Positions 45,343 to 58,891 of a stretch of DNA of 64,000 nucleotides are shown piece by piece (the first letter of the stretch is position 1; every line of letters starts with the position of its first letter). Origin of the DNA: Acidobacteria bacterium RIFCSPLOWO2_12_FULL_68_19 (lineage in GTDB: Bacteria; Acidobacteriota; Vicinamibacteria; Vicinamibacterales; UBA2999); assembly GCA_001767525.1 (NCBI GenBank), contig MELF01000049.1:1-64000 (forward strand). Reading direction: 5' to 3'. The position numbers and the translations under genes are program-made. The notes under the pieces are model-generated. The model searched no databases. It saw nothing but the letters and a program-made list of their open reading frames with translations, and was not told the origin of the DNA.

Positions 45343-45756
45343 TCAGGCCTGAATGGGTTCCGGCCGGATCGGCACCGGCCGCCAGGCGTCGTCGACCGCG
45401 ACCAGCACCACTTCCGCCTCCGTCACCTTCACTCGCTCGCCGCGCCCGGGCCCGCGGGCGCCGCCCGGCGGGACGCCCCACCGCTCGGCCTCGACCGAGA
45501 CGCGCACGGTAATCGAGGTCCGGCCCACCCGCACCGTCTCGGTATAGAAGCTGACGATGTCGCCCAGGAAGACCGGTTCGTGGAACTCCACCTCGCGCAT
45601 CGCGCGGGTGACGTACCGGTGCGGCGCCGCCTTCCGCGCCTCCACCGCCGACGCCAGGTCGAGGTGCGACAGGATGACGCCGCCGAAGATGGTGCCGTAG
45701 GCGTTGGTGTCCTTCGGCAGCAGGACCAGTCTGATGGCCGGCACACGTTCAGGCAT
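45343..45756 (-). CDS. hotdog-fold acyl-CoA thioesterase (YciA-like)
   Basis: A 137-residue thioesterase with the family motif NAYGTIFGGVILSHLDLASAV (the Asn-x-x-Gly-x-x-Phe-Gly-Gly segment and the catalytic Asp) and VFLGDIVSFYTETVRVGRTSI. It hydrolyses acyl-CoA to free acid and CoA; acyl preference is unknown. It is first in the operon thioesterase-thrC-pepF-DUF5916. A five-codon ORF with a better Shine-Dalgarno (45766-45749) overlaps its start, as described separately. It is divergent from speA with 94 bases between. Confidence 0.85.
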   Translation of the reverse strand: MPERVPAIRLVLLPKDTNAYGTIFGGVILSHLDLASAVEARKAAPHRYVTRAMREVEFHEPVFLGDIVSFYTETVRVGRTSITVRVSVEAERWGVPPGGARGPGRGERVKVTEAEVVLVAVDDAWRPVPIRPEPIQA

Positions 45757-45797
45757 GGCGATTCATTTTTCCTCTTTTCGATTCGAACAAGAAGCCT

Positions 45798-45854
45798 TAC
45801 TCTGTAACGGTGAACGATCGCCCAGCCCGGATGCGCTGTCCGACCGGCGGATGA
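45798..45854 (+). promoter_or_regulatory. speA promoter and 14-codon leader ORF
   Basis: TACTCT (45798-45803) lies exactly six bases before a GTG at 45810. This GTG opens a 14-residue ORF, VNDRPARMRCPTGG, whose TGA (45852-45854) overlaps the speA ATG as ATGA. No Shine-Dalgarno precedes speA itself. The simplest reading is a leaderless leader peptide that couples ribosomes onto speA; three of its 14 residues are arginine, the substrate of the enzyme. Confidence 0.55.
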
Positions 45855-47797
45855 GCACGATGACCAACGGGCGCTCGTCACCGGCGGTGGCGAGCACCTC
45901 GTCGACCGGTGCCTGGAGCGTGCATGACGCCAGCGAGCTCTACGAAGTGGCGCGCTGGGGGCACGGGTACTTCTCGGTCAACGGCGACGGTCACGTCGCC
46001 GTCCATCCCACCAAGGATCCGGCCCGGGTCATCGACCTCAAGGAGCTCGTCGATCGGCTGCAGCTCCGCGGGATCAGCCTCCCCGTCCTCATCCGCTTCA
46101 CCGACATCCTGCGCCATCGCCTGGGCGAAATCCATGCGGCCTTCCAGGGGGCGATTGCGCAGAACCAGTACCACGGGGGCTATAGCTGCGTCTATCCCGT
46201 CAAGGTCAACCAGCAGCGGCAGGTCGTCGAAGAGGTGCTCGACTTCGGCCGCCCGTACGGCTTCGGCCTGGAAGCCGGCTCGAAGCCGGAGCTGCTGGCG
46301 GTGGTGGCGCTGGCCGACAACGAGACGCCCATCATCTGCAACGGCTTCAAGGACGCCGAGTTCATCGAGACGGCGATGCTCGGACTCAAGATCGGGCGGA
46401 ACATCATCCCGGTTGTGGAGAAATACACCGAACTCGCCCTCATCCTCGAGGCGGCTGAGAAGATCGGCGTCCGGCCCCAGATTGGCGTCCGCGTCAAGCT
46501 GGCGGCCCGAGGCAGCGGGCGCTGGCAGTCCTCCGGCGGGTTCCGGTCGAAGTTCGGCCTGACGGTCACTGAAATCATCCGGGCGCTGGAGGAGCTGCGG
46601 GCCTGCGGGATGCAGGATTGCCTCACGCTGCTCCACTTCCATCTGGGCAGCCAGATCACGAACATCCGCATCGTCAAGGGGGCGCTGAACGAGGCGGCGC
46701 GCCTCTATGCGGAGCTCTCCCGGCTGGGCGCCGGGCTGCAGTACCTCGACGTGGGCGGCGGGCTGGGCGTCGACTACGACGGCTCCCAGACGAACTTCGA
46801 GTCGAGCATGAACTACACCCTCGAGGAATACGCCAACGACGTCGTCTATCACATTCAGACGGTGTGCGACGAAACGGGCGTGCCGCACCCGACCATCATC
46901 TCCGAGAGCGGCCGTGCGGTGGTGGCGTACCACAGCGTGCTCGTGTTCAACGTGCTCGGCGTGTCGGGCTTCGGCGCCGAACAGGTGCCGGCCACCGCCA
47001 ACCCGGACTGGGAGCAGCCGCTGGTCGACTTGGTGGAAGCCTACAACAACGTGACGGCGCGCAACGCGCTCGAGGCGTTCCATGACGCCCAGCAGTCGCT
47101 CGACATGGCGATCAGCCTGTTCAACGGCGGCTACCTTCCCCTCGAGCAGCGCAGCATGGCCGAGAACCTCTTCTGGGCGATCTGCACCCGGCTCCAGAAG
47201 ATCGTCCAGACGATGGCGGAGGTGCCGGAGGACCTGCAGAACTTGGACGAGCAGCTGTCGGACACGTATTTCTGCAATTTCTCGCTGTTCCAGTCGATTC
47301 CCGACAGCTGGGCGATCAAGCAGCTCTTTCCGGTCATGCCGATTCACCGGCTGGGCGAAAAACCGGCGAACCACGCAGTGCTCGGCGACATCACGTGCGA
47401 TTCCGACGGCAAGCTCGACCGGTTCGTCGATCGGCGCGACGTCAAGAAGACGCTGCCGCTCCATACCGTCAATGGCGGACCGTACTACCTGGGCGTCTTC
47501 CTCGTCGGCGCCTACCAGGAGATCCTGGGCGACCTCCACAACCTGTTCGGCGACACGCACGCCGTGCACGTCAGCCTCGACCCGAACGGCGAGGTGCGCC
47601 TCGACACGCTCATCAAGGGGGACACGGTTCGAGAGGTGCTCGACTACGTCGAGTTCGACGCGGAGATCCTGCTCGGGAAGCTGCGCACCGACGTTGAAAC
47701 GGCCGTACGCGCCGGACGGATCGACTACGAAGGGGCGGGCCGGCTGCTCCGCTTCTACGAGGACGGGCTGCACGGGTATACCTATCTCGAAGGGTGA
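45851..47797 (+). CDS. speA: biosynthetic arginine decarboxylase
   Basis: A 648-residue PLP enzyme making agmatine from arginine, the first step of one putrescine route. The PLP lysine is in YPVKVNQQRQVVEEV, followed by GLEAGSKPELL, the substrate-pocket segment LLHFHLGSQITNIR and GGGLGVDYDGS, and the C-terminal region LHNLFGDTHAVHVSL. Length matches SpeA. The frame is open upstream to 45704 across the thioesterase gene, but the ATG at 45851 is favoured by the leader ORF that overlaps it. No agmatinase gene is in the window. Confidence 0.95.
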   Translation: MSTMTNGRSSPAVASTSSTGAWSVHDASELYEVARWGHGYFSVNGDGHVAVHPTKDPARVIDLKELVDRLQLRGISLPVLIRFTDILRHRLGEIHAAFQGAIAQNQYHGGYSCVYPVKVNQQRQVVEEVLDFGRPYGFGLEAGSKPELLAVVALADNETPIICNGFKDAEFIETAMLGLKIGRNIIPVVEKYTELALILEAAEKIGVRPQIGVRVKLAARGSGRWQSSGGFRSKFGLTVTEIIRALEELRACGMQDCLTLLHFHLGSQITNIRIVKGALNEAARLYAELSRLGAGLQYLDVGGGLGVDYDGSQTNFESSMNYTLEEYANDVVYHIQTVCDETGVPHPTIISESGRAVVAYHSVLVFNVLGVSGFGAEQVPATANPDWEQPLVDLVEAYNNVTARNALEAFHDAQQSLDMAISLFNGGYLPLEQRSMAENLFWAICTRLQKIVQTMAEVPEDLQNLDEQLSDTYFCNFSLFQSIPDSWAIKQLFPVMPIHRLGEKPANHAVLGDITCDSDGKLDRFVDRRDVKKTLPLHTVNGGPYYLGVFLVGAYQEILGDLHNLFGDTHAVHVSLDPNGEVRLDTLIKGDTVREVLDYVEFDAEILLGKLRTDVETAVRAGRIDYEGAGRLLRFYEDGLHGYTYLEG

Positions 47798-47800
47798 GCG

Positions 47801-47836
47801 TTCGGATCGTTCGGACCCTGCGGATCGTTCGGCCCC
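47801..47836 (+). repeat. nine-base tandem repeat after speA
   Basis: Four units, TTCGGATCG, TTCGGACCC, TGCGGATCG and TTCGGCCCC, begin three bases after the speA stop. Another example of a short degenerate array at a gene end. Confidence 0.65.
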
Positions 47837-47845
47837 TGCTGCGGC

Positions 47846-48055
47846 ATGACCCCACGACGTTCCGATATCACCGTTCGGCGATACACATCACACGCCGAGG
47901 CCGACCACGACGACCTCGTCTACTGGCAGCGACTGTCGCCGGCTGAGCGCGTTCTTCACGTATGGCGTCTGAGTCAGGAGCACTTCCAGTTGCGCGGCGA
48001 TCCGCCGTATGAACCCGGACTTCACCGATCTGTTACGCGCCTTCATCGCCGCTGA
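47846..48055 (+). CDS. small protein, probable partner of a nucleotidyltransferase toxin-like gene
   Basis: Sixty-nine residues with a charged helical body (SHAEADHDDLVYWQRLSPAERVLHVWRLS) and the ending PYEPGLHRSVTRLHRR. Genes of this type commonly sit directly upstream of, and overlap, a nucleotidyltransferase gene in mobile two-gene modules. Here the downstream gene survives only as a deleted remnant starting at 48009 inside this gene. The role as antitoxin-like partner is inferred from that context. Confidence 0.6.
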   Translation: MTPRRSDITVRRYTSHAEADHDDLVYWQRLSPAERVLHVWRLSQEHFQLRGDPPYEPGLHRSVTRLHRR

Positions 48056-48183
48056 CGTCCGATCGGGTCAGAGGCCTGTTCGGCGAGATTGAAGTCGATT
48101 TCATCGGCCGCAGGGACTTCATCGCCAACAAGCGGGCCACCGGTCGGGTGAAGGATCTCGCGGATATCGAAGGCTTCGAGTAG
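48009..48183 (+). pseudogene. nucleotidyltransferase gene with large internal deletion
   Basis: An ATG at 48009 starts MNPDFTDLLRAFIAADV, the usual N-terminus of this nucleotidyltransferase family, but the frame then stops at 48089-48091. From about 48068 a different frame gives LFGEIEVDFIGRRDFIANKR and then ATGRVKDLADIEGFE with a TAG (48181-48183), the usual C-terminus. The catalytic middle (the GS-type motif and aspartates) is absent. Thus an internal deletion of several hundred bases joined the two ends out of frame. The product cannot be active. Confidence 0.65.
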
Positions 48184-48344
48184 GCTCGCCCGTCGGGATT
48201 CCCGCCGCCACGGCACCGGCGCGAGGCCGCACAGCCGGTCGAAGAAGCTGCGGACGAAGACCGGCCGCGAGCGTCATCGGTGGTGATGAACGGGGGATTC
48301 GATGGCCGGCGCGGTCAGGCCGTCGGACAAGGCGTACGCCACAA

Positions 48345-48363
48345 GAGCCGGCTGCGCCGGCTC
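48345..48363 (-). terminator. hairpin downstream of the DUF349 gene
   Basis: GAGCCGGC (48345-48352), a three-base loop and GCCGGCTC (48356-48363). In the direction of the minus-strand DUF349 gene it is 27 bases after the stop and is followed by CTTGT, a short T-rich stretch, so it is a plausible intrinsic terminator. The rest of 48184-48389 shows no gene. Confidence 0.5.
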
Positions 48364-48389
48364 CTGAATGACTCAATCGACTCGAACGG

Positions 48390-51254
48390 TTAGGACGCGC
48401 GCCTGCGCTGCTCGTAGAACCGGCGGCACGCGCGCTGGAAGCGCTCGTGGAGCGGGCCGGCGACCTCGGGCGAAACGGGCCCGAGGCGCATCCACTGCGC
48501 CTGGGCCTCACGAACTGCCTGTTCGGCGCTACGCCCGCGCGACTCCTCGGTGTCGGCGCCGCGGCCACCGCCGATCGTATTGGCCGCCAGTCGCTCGCGC
48601 CACTGGCGCGCCAGGAGCTCGGCCGGGGTCAGCTTCGCCGCGGGCTGGCCGGAAGCGGGCGCCACCTCTTCGACTCTGGCGACCAGCTTCTCCATGCGCT
48701 GTCGGGTGGCTTCGGGATCGAGGTCGGTGCCGCTGAACGCAGCGGGCCATATCGCGACGAGCCGCCCAAGCGCCTGGTGGTAGCGCATCGCCAGATCCTG
48801 CTGCATGTGGCGCGGCAGCTCCGGCGCCTGATGCCAGCGCTGACGTGCCTGCTGCACGAGCGCATACAGACCGTCCGGGGCCGGCGCCTCCGCGCCCGCC
48901 GCCGGCAGCAGATGCTCCAGCTCGTGCACGATCGACTCGCGCGGAGCGGCCTTGGCGGCCAGCTCGACCTGGTCGCGATGCTTGTAGCGCTCGAAGAACC
49001 GGTCGCACGCATCCCGGAATCGCTTCCAGATCGCCTCGGACTTCGATCGCCGGACCGGACCGACCGTCTTCCACTCCGCCTGCAACTGCCGGAGCTCGGC
49101 GGCGCAGGCCTCCCAGTCGGTCGAATCGGCGAGCGCCTCCGCGCGCACGCAGAACCCCTCCTTGCGGGCGAGGTTGGCGGCCCACGTCTCCTTGCGCTGC
49201 CTCAGGTCCTGCTGCCGGCGCGTGAAGAAGTGGTCGCAGGCGGCCCGGAACCGCTCCCACGTCGCCTTCTCCTGGCCGCGCGTCACCGGGCCGATCCTCT
49301 TCCATTCGGCCTGCAGCGCCTGGATTTCAACGGCCGTCCTCACCCAGTCGGTCGAAGCGGCGAGCGCTTCCGCGCGCTCGCAGATCGCCTGTTTCCTGGC
49401 GAGGTTCGCCGCGCGCTCTTCGATCTGCGCAGCGAAGTACGGCGCCACGCGCTCGAACACCTCGTCTTGAGCCGCCTTGAAGCGCCGCCACATCGCCTCG
49501 CCCTGGGCGCGCGGCGCCAGCGCCACCGGCTTCCAGCGCGCCTGCAGCTCGCGCATCCGCCGGCTGGCGGCCTCGAAGTCCGCCTCGGCCTTGAGCGTCT
49601 CCATCTCGCGGCAGAGCTCCTCCTGCACCTGCAGGTTCGCCCACCGCTGCCATTCGTCGGCCTCGCGCAGTTCCGTGACGCGCGGTGCGAGCGCGGCGTG
49701 CGCGGCCTCGAGACGGGTCTGCACCTCCTGCCAGTCCTTCTTCGTCGGCAGCGGGGGCCGCGTCTCGAGCGCCGTCCGGATCTCCCGGAGGGCGCGACTG
49801 CCAGCCTTGAGGGTGATCTGCTCCGCGGCGGCCAGCGTCTCGACGTGCCGGCCGAGCTGCTGGAGCCGTCGGAGGTTCTCCTGCTCGCGGCGGGACCGCA
49901 CCTCCGCCTGCTGCTGCTCCCTGGCCTCCAGCTGCGCGACCGCCTGCTCGACGCGTGCCGCGGCCGCCGGGTTGGCGGCGGCGTGCTCGCGCAGCACGTC
50001 GGCGTCCCGGCGCAGCCCCCTCCACCGCGCGATGACGTCGTCGGCCGACTGCCCTGACGAGGCGAGCTGCTCCAGTTCGGTTGCGAGCGTGTCCAGACGA
50101 GCCGCAGCGGCTTCGGCCAGCAGCCGGCGGCGTTCGCGATCCGCGAATGCGCGGCAGGCATTCTGGAAGCGGCGCGTCAGCGACGCGGCATACTCCGAGG
50201 GCATCGGCGGCAGACCGTCCCACCGGACCTTCAGTTCCGCGATGCGATCGGCGGCGCCGGCCTCCGACAGGGCCTCGATCTCCTCGCAGATGGCGATGCG
50301 GTCGGCCTGCTCGCGCGCCAGCGCGCGGGCCCGCTCCTGTTCGGCCAGACGCTCCTCGCGCCGCTGCGCGATCGCCTCGCGCACCGCCTCGATGGCGGTC
50401 TCGAACTGCTGCACCAGCGCCGGATCGCATTCGACGTCGGCCTGCAGCTCCGCCCAGGACAGGCGTACCGCGGCCAACGCCGTCCCTGCCTCATCGGGAT
50501 CCGCCACGGCCACCAGTCCTTCGGCGTGGCGCAGCAGGTCCAGTGCCCGCTGGCGCTCCTCGGCGCTCATACGAATGCCGGTGTCGGCACCGGGCGGCGC
50601 CTCCTCCGTCTGCAAGCGCAGGCGCGCCCGGGCGCGCCGCGCCGCCACCTTGTTGCGCGCCCGCTGCGCAACCTCCGTCAGCGCCTCGAGGGCGGTAATT
50701 CGCTCGAGCGCCGCCACGGCCGCGTCCGTATGCTCCGCCTTGAGTGCAACCGTGAGAATCTCGCCGGCGTCGGCGAGCCGCGCCAACGCCAGCAGTCGCG
50801 TGGCGCCGTCGCGCGCATGACGGCTGATCGCAGCGAGCGTCTTCTGGTGGTCGACAAGGTCGACCACCCCGGTCCGAACCTCCACGCTCGACGTGTCGCG
50901 CGCGACCAGCACGACCTCCTTCGTGCGCCCGAGCGTCAGCAGTTGCCGCACCGCCTCGAGCGCCTGGGCCGGGGCGTCCGCCTCCGCACCGATGCCGGCC
51001 AGGCCGCGCACCGCCTCGGCTCGAACCTCCTCGTCCGGATCGGTTCGCGCCACCTCGGCAAGCAGCGGCACCTCGTCGATTCGGCTGACGGCAGCGCGCC
51101 GGACGCGCGGCTCCGGGTCTTCGCGCGCGAGCGCGTGCAGCGCGTCGGTATCCTCGGCGCCCAGGTCGTAGACGGAGGCCACGCGAACCGACGGATCGGC
51201 GTGCTTCCATCGCGGTTGCGGGCGCAGCTTCTCGAGAATTCCCATTGCGTTCAC
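48390..51254 (-). CDS. large helical protein with HEAT-like N-terminus and DUF349 repeats
   Basis: A 954-residue, strongly charged helical protein. The first 210 residues are HEAT-like repeats (VRVASVYDLG, PRVRRAAVSRI, EEVRAEAVRGLAGI). The remainder is long helices with at least three DUF349 repeats, seen as W-x(n)-W patterns: ELQARWKPVALAPRAQGEAMW, QAEWKRIGPVTRGQEKATWE and QAEWKTVGPVRRSKSEAIWK. DUF349 proteins have no settled biochemistry; some are linked to nucleic acid or ribosome-associated roles. The start is GTG 51254 or ATG 51245. It stands as a single gene. Confidence 0.8.
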   Translation of the reverse strand: MNAMGILEKLRPQPRWKHADPSVRVASVYDLGAEDTDALHALAREDPEPRVRRAAVSRIDEVPLLAEVARTDPDEEVRAEAVRGLAGIGAEADAPAQALEAVRQLLTLGRTKEVVLVARDTSSVEVRTGVVDLVDHQKTLAAISRHARDGATRLLALARLADAGEILTVALKAEHTDAAVAALERITALEALTEVAQRARNKVAARRARARLRLQTEEAPPGADTGIRMSAEERQRALDLLRHAEGLVAVADPDEAGTALAAVRLSWAELQADVECDPALVQQFETAIEAVREAIAQRREERLAEQERARALAREQADRIAICEEIEALSEAGAADRIAELKVRWDGLPPMPSEYAASLTRRFQNACRAFADRERRRLLAEAAAARLDTLATELEQLASSGQSADDVIARWRGLRRDADVLREHAAANPAAAARVEQAVAQLEAREQQQAEVRSRREQENLRRLQQLGRHVETLAAAEQITLKAGSRALREIRTALETRPPLPTKKDWQEVQTRLEAAHAALAPRVTELREADEWQRWANLQVQEELCREMETLKAEADFEAASRRMRELQARWKPVALAPRAQGEAMWRRFKAAQDEVFERVAPYFAAQIEERAANLARKQAICERAEALAASTDWVRTAVEIQALQAEWKRIGPVTRGQEKATWERFRAACDHFFTRRQQDLRQRKETWAANLARKEGFCVRAEALADSTDWEACAAELRQLQAEWKTVGPVRRSKSEAIWKRFRDACDRFFERYKHRDQVELAAKAAPRESIVHELEHLLPAAGAEAPAPDGLYALVQQARQRWHQAPELPRHMQQDLAMRYHQALGRLVAIWPAAFSGTDLDPEATRQRMEKLVARVEEVAPASGQPAAKLTPAELLARQWRERLAANTIGGGRGADTEESRGRSAEQAVREAQAQWMRLGPVSPEVAGPLHERFQRACRRFYEQRRRAS

Positions 51255-51634
51255 TGCAGTACTTTCTCGCTCTCGGCTCCCGGCGCCTGGTTCGAAACCC
51301 GTAACTCGTTACCGCTCCCGTCGGGCACCGTCAGCTCCGCGCTGGGACCCTGCATGCGACGGAGCGGCGGACCGGAACATGATCCCGAGGCTGGTCTCCG
51401 CCGGCGAAGAATTGCCGCTGCATCAACAATAAGACCGCACGAAAAATTGGATCCGTACAAACGAACGGCCGTAGTTTGAAGGCCAGTACCCCACGCCAGT
51501 CGAATGGGAGTCCAGGCCGGGCGGATCGGCTTGCAGGATGGGTACCACTACGCGGACGTTGGGAAGCAACGGGGCTAGCCCCGCCTGGCCCACGCCCAGC
51601 CCCATCCCTCGCCCCGTCGGCTCCAGCCGGATAC
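51255..51634. other. intergenic region with short palindrome and AT-rich patch
   Basis: Three hundred and eighty bases between two minus-strand genes. I see no coding frame worth calling. CGGGGCTAGCCCCG (51570-51583) is a perfect palindrome, 52 bases beyond the type III glutamine synthetase stop, and could be a weak transcript end. Bases 51425-51475 are clearly richer in A and T than the surroundings and may hold the promoter of the DUF349 gene. Confidence 0.4.
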
Positions 51635-53812
51635 CTACTTCACGAAGAGCATCTCTCTGTACGTGGGCAGCGGCCACAGCTCGTGCGGTGTCAGTACCTC
51701 GATCCGATCGCCCAGCTCGCGCAGCCGGCTCATCGCCGGGATGACCTTGTCACGCATGTATTTCGCGTGCTTCTCCGCCGAGGCGGAGTTGTGGTCCAGC
51801 CGGCGCTCGAGCGCGTCGGTCTGCGCCTTGAAGCCGTCAACGAGCCTGGTGTAGCCCCCGAGGAGCCGCTTCCCCTGTACCGTCGATCCGCCCGCCGACC
51901 GGACGGCCGCCACGCTCTGCGCGACGTCCTTCTGATAGGCGAGCGCCGCCGGCAGGATGTACCGATTCGCCATCAGTACCATGAGGTTCGCCTCGACGTT
52001 GACCGTCTTGTTGTAGTTCTCGAGGAACACCTCGTACCGGGCGTGCAGTTCCCGCTCGTTGAGGATCCGATACTTGTCGAACAACTGCAGCGTCTCCCTC
52101 GTGACGAGCTGCGGCAGCGCATCAACCGTGTTCTTCAGGTTCAGCAGCTTGCGACGCGCCGCCTCCTTCTCCCACGCGGGCGCGTAGTTGTTGCCGTTGA
52201 AGATGATGCGCTTGTGGGCCTTGATGATCTTCGTCAGGAGCCTGCCGACCGCGGTCGCCAGGTCCTCGCCCTTCGCGATCGCCCCCTCGAGCTCGCTGGC
52301 GATCGAATCGAGCGACTCGGCCATGGCGGCGTTGAGCGCCGTGTTCGGAAACGAGATGTTCTGGCCCGACGAAACGGCGCGGAACTCGAACTTGTTCCCC
52401 GTAAAGGCAAACGGGCTCGTGCGGTTCCGGTCGCCCGCGTCGCGCGGCAGCTTGGGCAGCACGCTGACGCCGATATCGAGCGTCCCGCCGTGCTTGGTCG
52501 ACTTGGCCGCGCCCTTCTCGATCTGCTCGAAGATGTCGGTGAGCATGTCGCCGAGGAAGATCGAGAGGATGGCCGGTGGCGCCTCGTTCGCGCCGAGACG
52601 GTGATCGTTGCCCGCGCTGGCGACGCTCGCGCGCAGCAGCCCCTGCCACTTGTCGACGGCGCGGATGACGGCGGCGCAGAACACGAGGAACTGCATGTTG
52701 TCGTGCGGCGTGTCCCCGGGGCCGAGCAGGTTGTTGCCGAATTCGTCGGAGATCGACCAGTTGTTGTGCTTGCCCGACCCGTTCACGCCCGCGAACGGCT
52801 TTTCGTGCAGGAGGCACGCGAGCCCGTACTTCGGCGCGATACCCCTGAGCGTCTCCATCGTCATCATCTGGTGGTCGACGGCGAGGTTCGCGTTCTCGAA
52901 CACCGGCGCAATCTCGTACTGGCTGGGCGCCACTTCGTTGTGACGGGTCTTCACCGGGACGCCCACCTTGAAGAGCTCGAGCTCCACCTCCGCCATGCAG
53001 GCCAGCACCCGCTCGGGAATGGAGCCGAAGTACTGGTCCTCCATTTCCTGCCCCTTCGGCGGCCTGGCGCCGAAGAGCGTCCGGCCTGCGTTGATGAGAT
53101 CGGGGCGCGCGAAATAGAAGTTCCGATCGATCAGGAAATACTCCTGCTCGGGACCGCACGTGGCGAACACGCGCTCGGCGGTGGAGCCGAACAGCTTGAG
53201 GACGCGGACCGCCTGCTTCGAGACGGCCTCCATCGATCGCAGGAGCGGCGTCTTCTTGTCGAGCGCTTCGCCGGTCCAGCTCACGAACGCGGTCGGGATG
53301 ACGAGCGTCGCGCTCGAACCGCTGACATGGAGCCACGGCGGGCTCGTGGGGTCCCACGCCGTGTAGCCGCGCGCCTCGAAGGTGGAGCGCATGCCGCCGG
53401 ACGGAAAACTCGACGCGTCGGGCTCGCCCTTGATCAGCTCCTTGCCGCGGAATTCGGTGATGGCCGTGCCATCCGGCATCGGCACCAGGAAGGAGTCGTG
53501 CTTCTCGGCGGTGATGCCGGTCATCGGCTGGAACCAGTGCGTGTAGTGCGTGGCGCCGTGCTCGACGGCCCATTCCTTGAGCGCCGCGGCCACGGCGTCG
53601 GCGCTCGCGGCATCGAGCGGCTCTCCGCGGGTGATCGTCCCGCGCAGCGCCGTGTACACCGGCTTTGGCAGACGCTCCTGCTGAACCTTATCGTTGAATA
53701 CCAGGGAGGCGAACGCCTCGACCGCTCTTCCCGGGGTCGTGGCGGTGCGCCCCTCGTTGATCGACCAGTCACGAATACTCTTGGCGGCTTCAAACAGCGC
53801 TACTGATCCCAT
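51635..53812 (-). CDS. glnN: glutamine synthetase type III
   Basis: A 725-residue GSIII, the large form found in Bacteroidetes, cyanobacteria and others, making glutamine from glutamate, ammonia and ATP. Features include [18 protein letters not shown] near the N-terminus, the ATP/metal segments [14 protein letters not shown] and [34 protein letters not shown] and the C-terminal helical extension. It has no adenylylation site of the type I kind. AAAGGA lies about 14 bases before the ATG. A second, unrelated type I enzyme is encoded at 58892. Confidence 0.93.
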   Translation of the reverse strand: MGSVALFEAAKSIRDWSINEGRTATTPGRAVEAFASLVFNDKVQQERLPKPVYTALRGTITRGEPLDAASADAVAAALKEWAVEHGATHYTHWFQPMTGITAEKHDSFLVPMPDGTAITEFRGKELIKGEPDASSFPSGGMRSTFEARGYTAWDPTSPPWLHVSGSSATLVIPTAFVSWTGEALDKKTPLLRSMEAVSKQAVRVLKLFGSTAERVFATCGPEQEYFLIDRNFYFARPDLINAGRTLFGARPPKGQEMEDQYFGSIPERVLACMAEVELELFKVGVPVKTRHNEVAPSQYEIAPVFENANLAVDHQMMTMETLRGIAPKYGLACLLHEKPFAGVNGSGKHNNWSISDEFGNNLLGPGDTPHDNMQFLVFCAAVIRAVDKWQGLLRASVASAGNDHRLGANEAPPAILSIFLGDMLTDIFEQIEKGAAKSTKHGGTLDIGVSVLPKLPRDAGDRNRTSPFAFTGNKFEFRAVSSGQNISFPNTALNAAMAESLDSIASELEGAIAKGEDLATAVGRLLTKIIKAHKRIIFNGNNYAPAWEKEAARRKLLNLKNTVDALPQLVTRETLQLFDKYRILNERELHARYEVFLENYNKTVNVEANLMVLMANRYILPAALAYQKDVAQSVAAVRSAGGSTVQGKRLLGGYTRLVDGFKAQTDALERRLDHNSASAEKHAKYMRDKVIPAMSRLRELGDRIEVLTPHELWPLPTYREMLFVK

Positions 53813-53964
53813 CGTCGACGACTGTCCTTTCGTTGGGAAATGGAGCCCGGAGGGCGACCCGTTGTAGGCCTCCGATTATGGCGCATCGAGGTGCGGCTGA
53901 CAACGCACGAAAACGGCGGAACTCGTCAGCGCCCGACATTTGTGGCGGACTGCCGGAGCCGAGA

Positions 53965-53993
53965 TTGACCTTATGTATCAACATATGTAGATT
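53965..53993 (+). promoter_or_regulatory. promoter of the arsR-MT/metH operon
   Basis: TTGACC (53965-53970) and TAGATT (53988-53993) are 17 bases apart. The spacer is AT-rich, with TATGTA repeated at a 12-base interval and the palindrome ACATATGT within. The predicted RNA start near 54000 leaves almost no leader before the ATG at 54004, and no Shine-Dalgarno is present. The spacer repeats are candidate sites for autoregulation. Confidence 0.55.
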
Positions 53994-54003
53994 TATAGAT
54001 TCA

Positions 54004-54962
54004 ATGCATCCCGCTTCCGCCCTCTTCCGGCTGCTCGCCGACGGCACGCGCCTGCGCCTGCTGCGGGTGCTCGCGCGCGATCGCTTCAACGTCAGCGAAC
54101 TCACGGGCATTCTGGCGGTCGCCCAATCCGGAGTCTCGCGCCACCTGGGGCTGCTGAAGGACGCGGCGCTCGTCACCGAGGAGCGCGAAGGGGGCTACGT
54201 CTACTACCGCCTCGCCGCCGACCGGAAGCGCGACGGCCAGACGCCGTTATGGGCGCTGCTCGAGGCGCAGTTCGCGGCCGGCGACGACGACCCGACGGTG
54301 CGGGAGGACGAAGCGCGCCTGCAGGAGGTCCTCCGCCACCGGAAGGAGAACTTCGACGCCCACGGCGAACTCCGCCAGCTCGTGCCGGGCCGGAGCTGGG
54401 CCGCCTGGGCGCGGGCGCTCGGCCACCTCCTGCCGCCGCTCGACGTGGTCGACATCGGTTGTGGGGAAGGGTACCTGACGCTCGAGGCGGCCCGCTGGGC
54501 GCGCACCGTCTACGCCGTCGACCGGTCCGAGGAGGTGCTGCGGCGCGCCAGGGCGCTGGCGGCGCGGCGCCGCGTGAGCAACGTCCAATGGAAGAAGGGC
54601 GACCTGGCGCGCCTGCCGCTGCGGGACGGCACCGTGGACGTGGCGCTCCTCTCGCAGGCGCTGCACCACGCCGCGGATCCGGAAGAGGCGCTCGCCGAGG
54701 CGGTTCGGGTGCTGAAGCCGGGAGGCCGCCTCGTCGTGCTCGATCTCCGCGAGCACGACCAGCAGTGGGTACGAACCCGGTTCGGCGACAAGTGGCTCGG
54801 CTTCAGCGATGCCGCGCTCGAGCGGCTGCTCATGGCCGCCGGCGTCCGCGACGTCCGCGTACAGGTGGGCGCCCGCCAGAGCCACGACCCGTTCGTCGTG
54901 CTCATCGCCTCCGGCGTCAAGCCACAACCGCCCACAGCCCAAAGCCGAAAGCCCAGAGCCAG

Positions 54963-54966
<4 letters not shown>
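54004..54966 (+). CDS. ArsR-family regulator fused to SAM-dependent methyltransferase (paralogue B)
   Basis: A 320-residue fusion with the same layout as the gene before ahcY: winged helix (1-80; [33 protein letters not shown]) and class I methyltransferase (about 140-305; [42 protein letters not shown]). No ArsR metal-site cysteines. It overlaps metH by four bases (ATGA), so regulator and enzyme are made together. The parallel placement before metH and ahcY argues for control of methionine and SAM metabolism by SAM or SAH; the ligand is not proven. The frame is open upstream to 53833, but the promoter excludes it. Confidence 0.85.
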
Positions 54967-58736
<3,770 letters not shown>

Positions 58737-58891
58737 GGTATGCTTCGCCATTCGGCGAGGCGCGTCACGCGGTCCGCCGCCGGCGGACCGGCCCGCCCTC
58801 CCTGGCTCACTCTCATTCTGGTCATCGACACACGCGCGCGGGCCCGCCCGGGTACGCCGGATGGGGCCCGAAGGACTAGCGAGGAGCACCT

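Noticed and set aside
51285-51305. GGTTCGAAACCC, resembling a tRNA T-arm
   Set aside because: The flanking bases do not form a T-stem and no acceptor, D or anticodon arms can be drawn around it.
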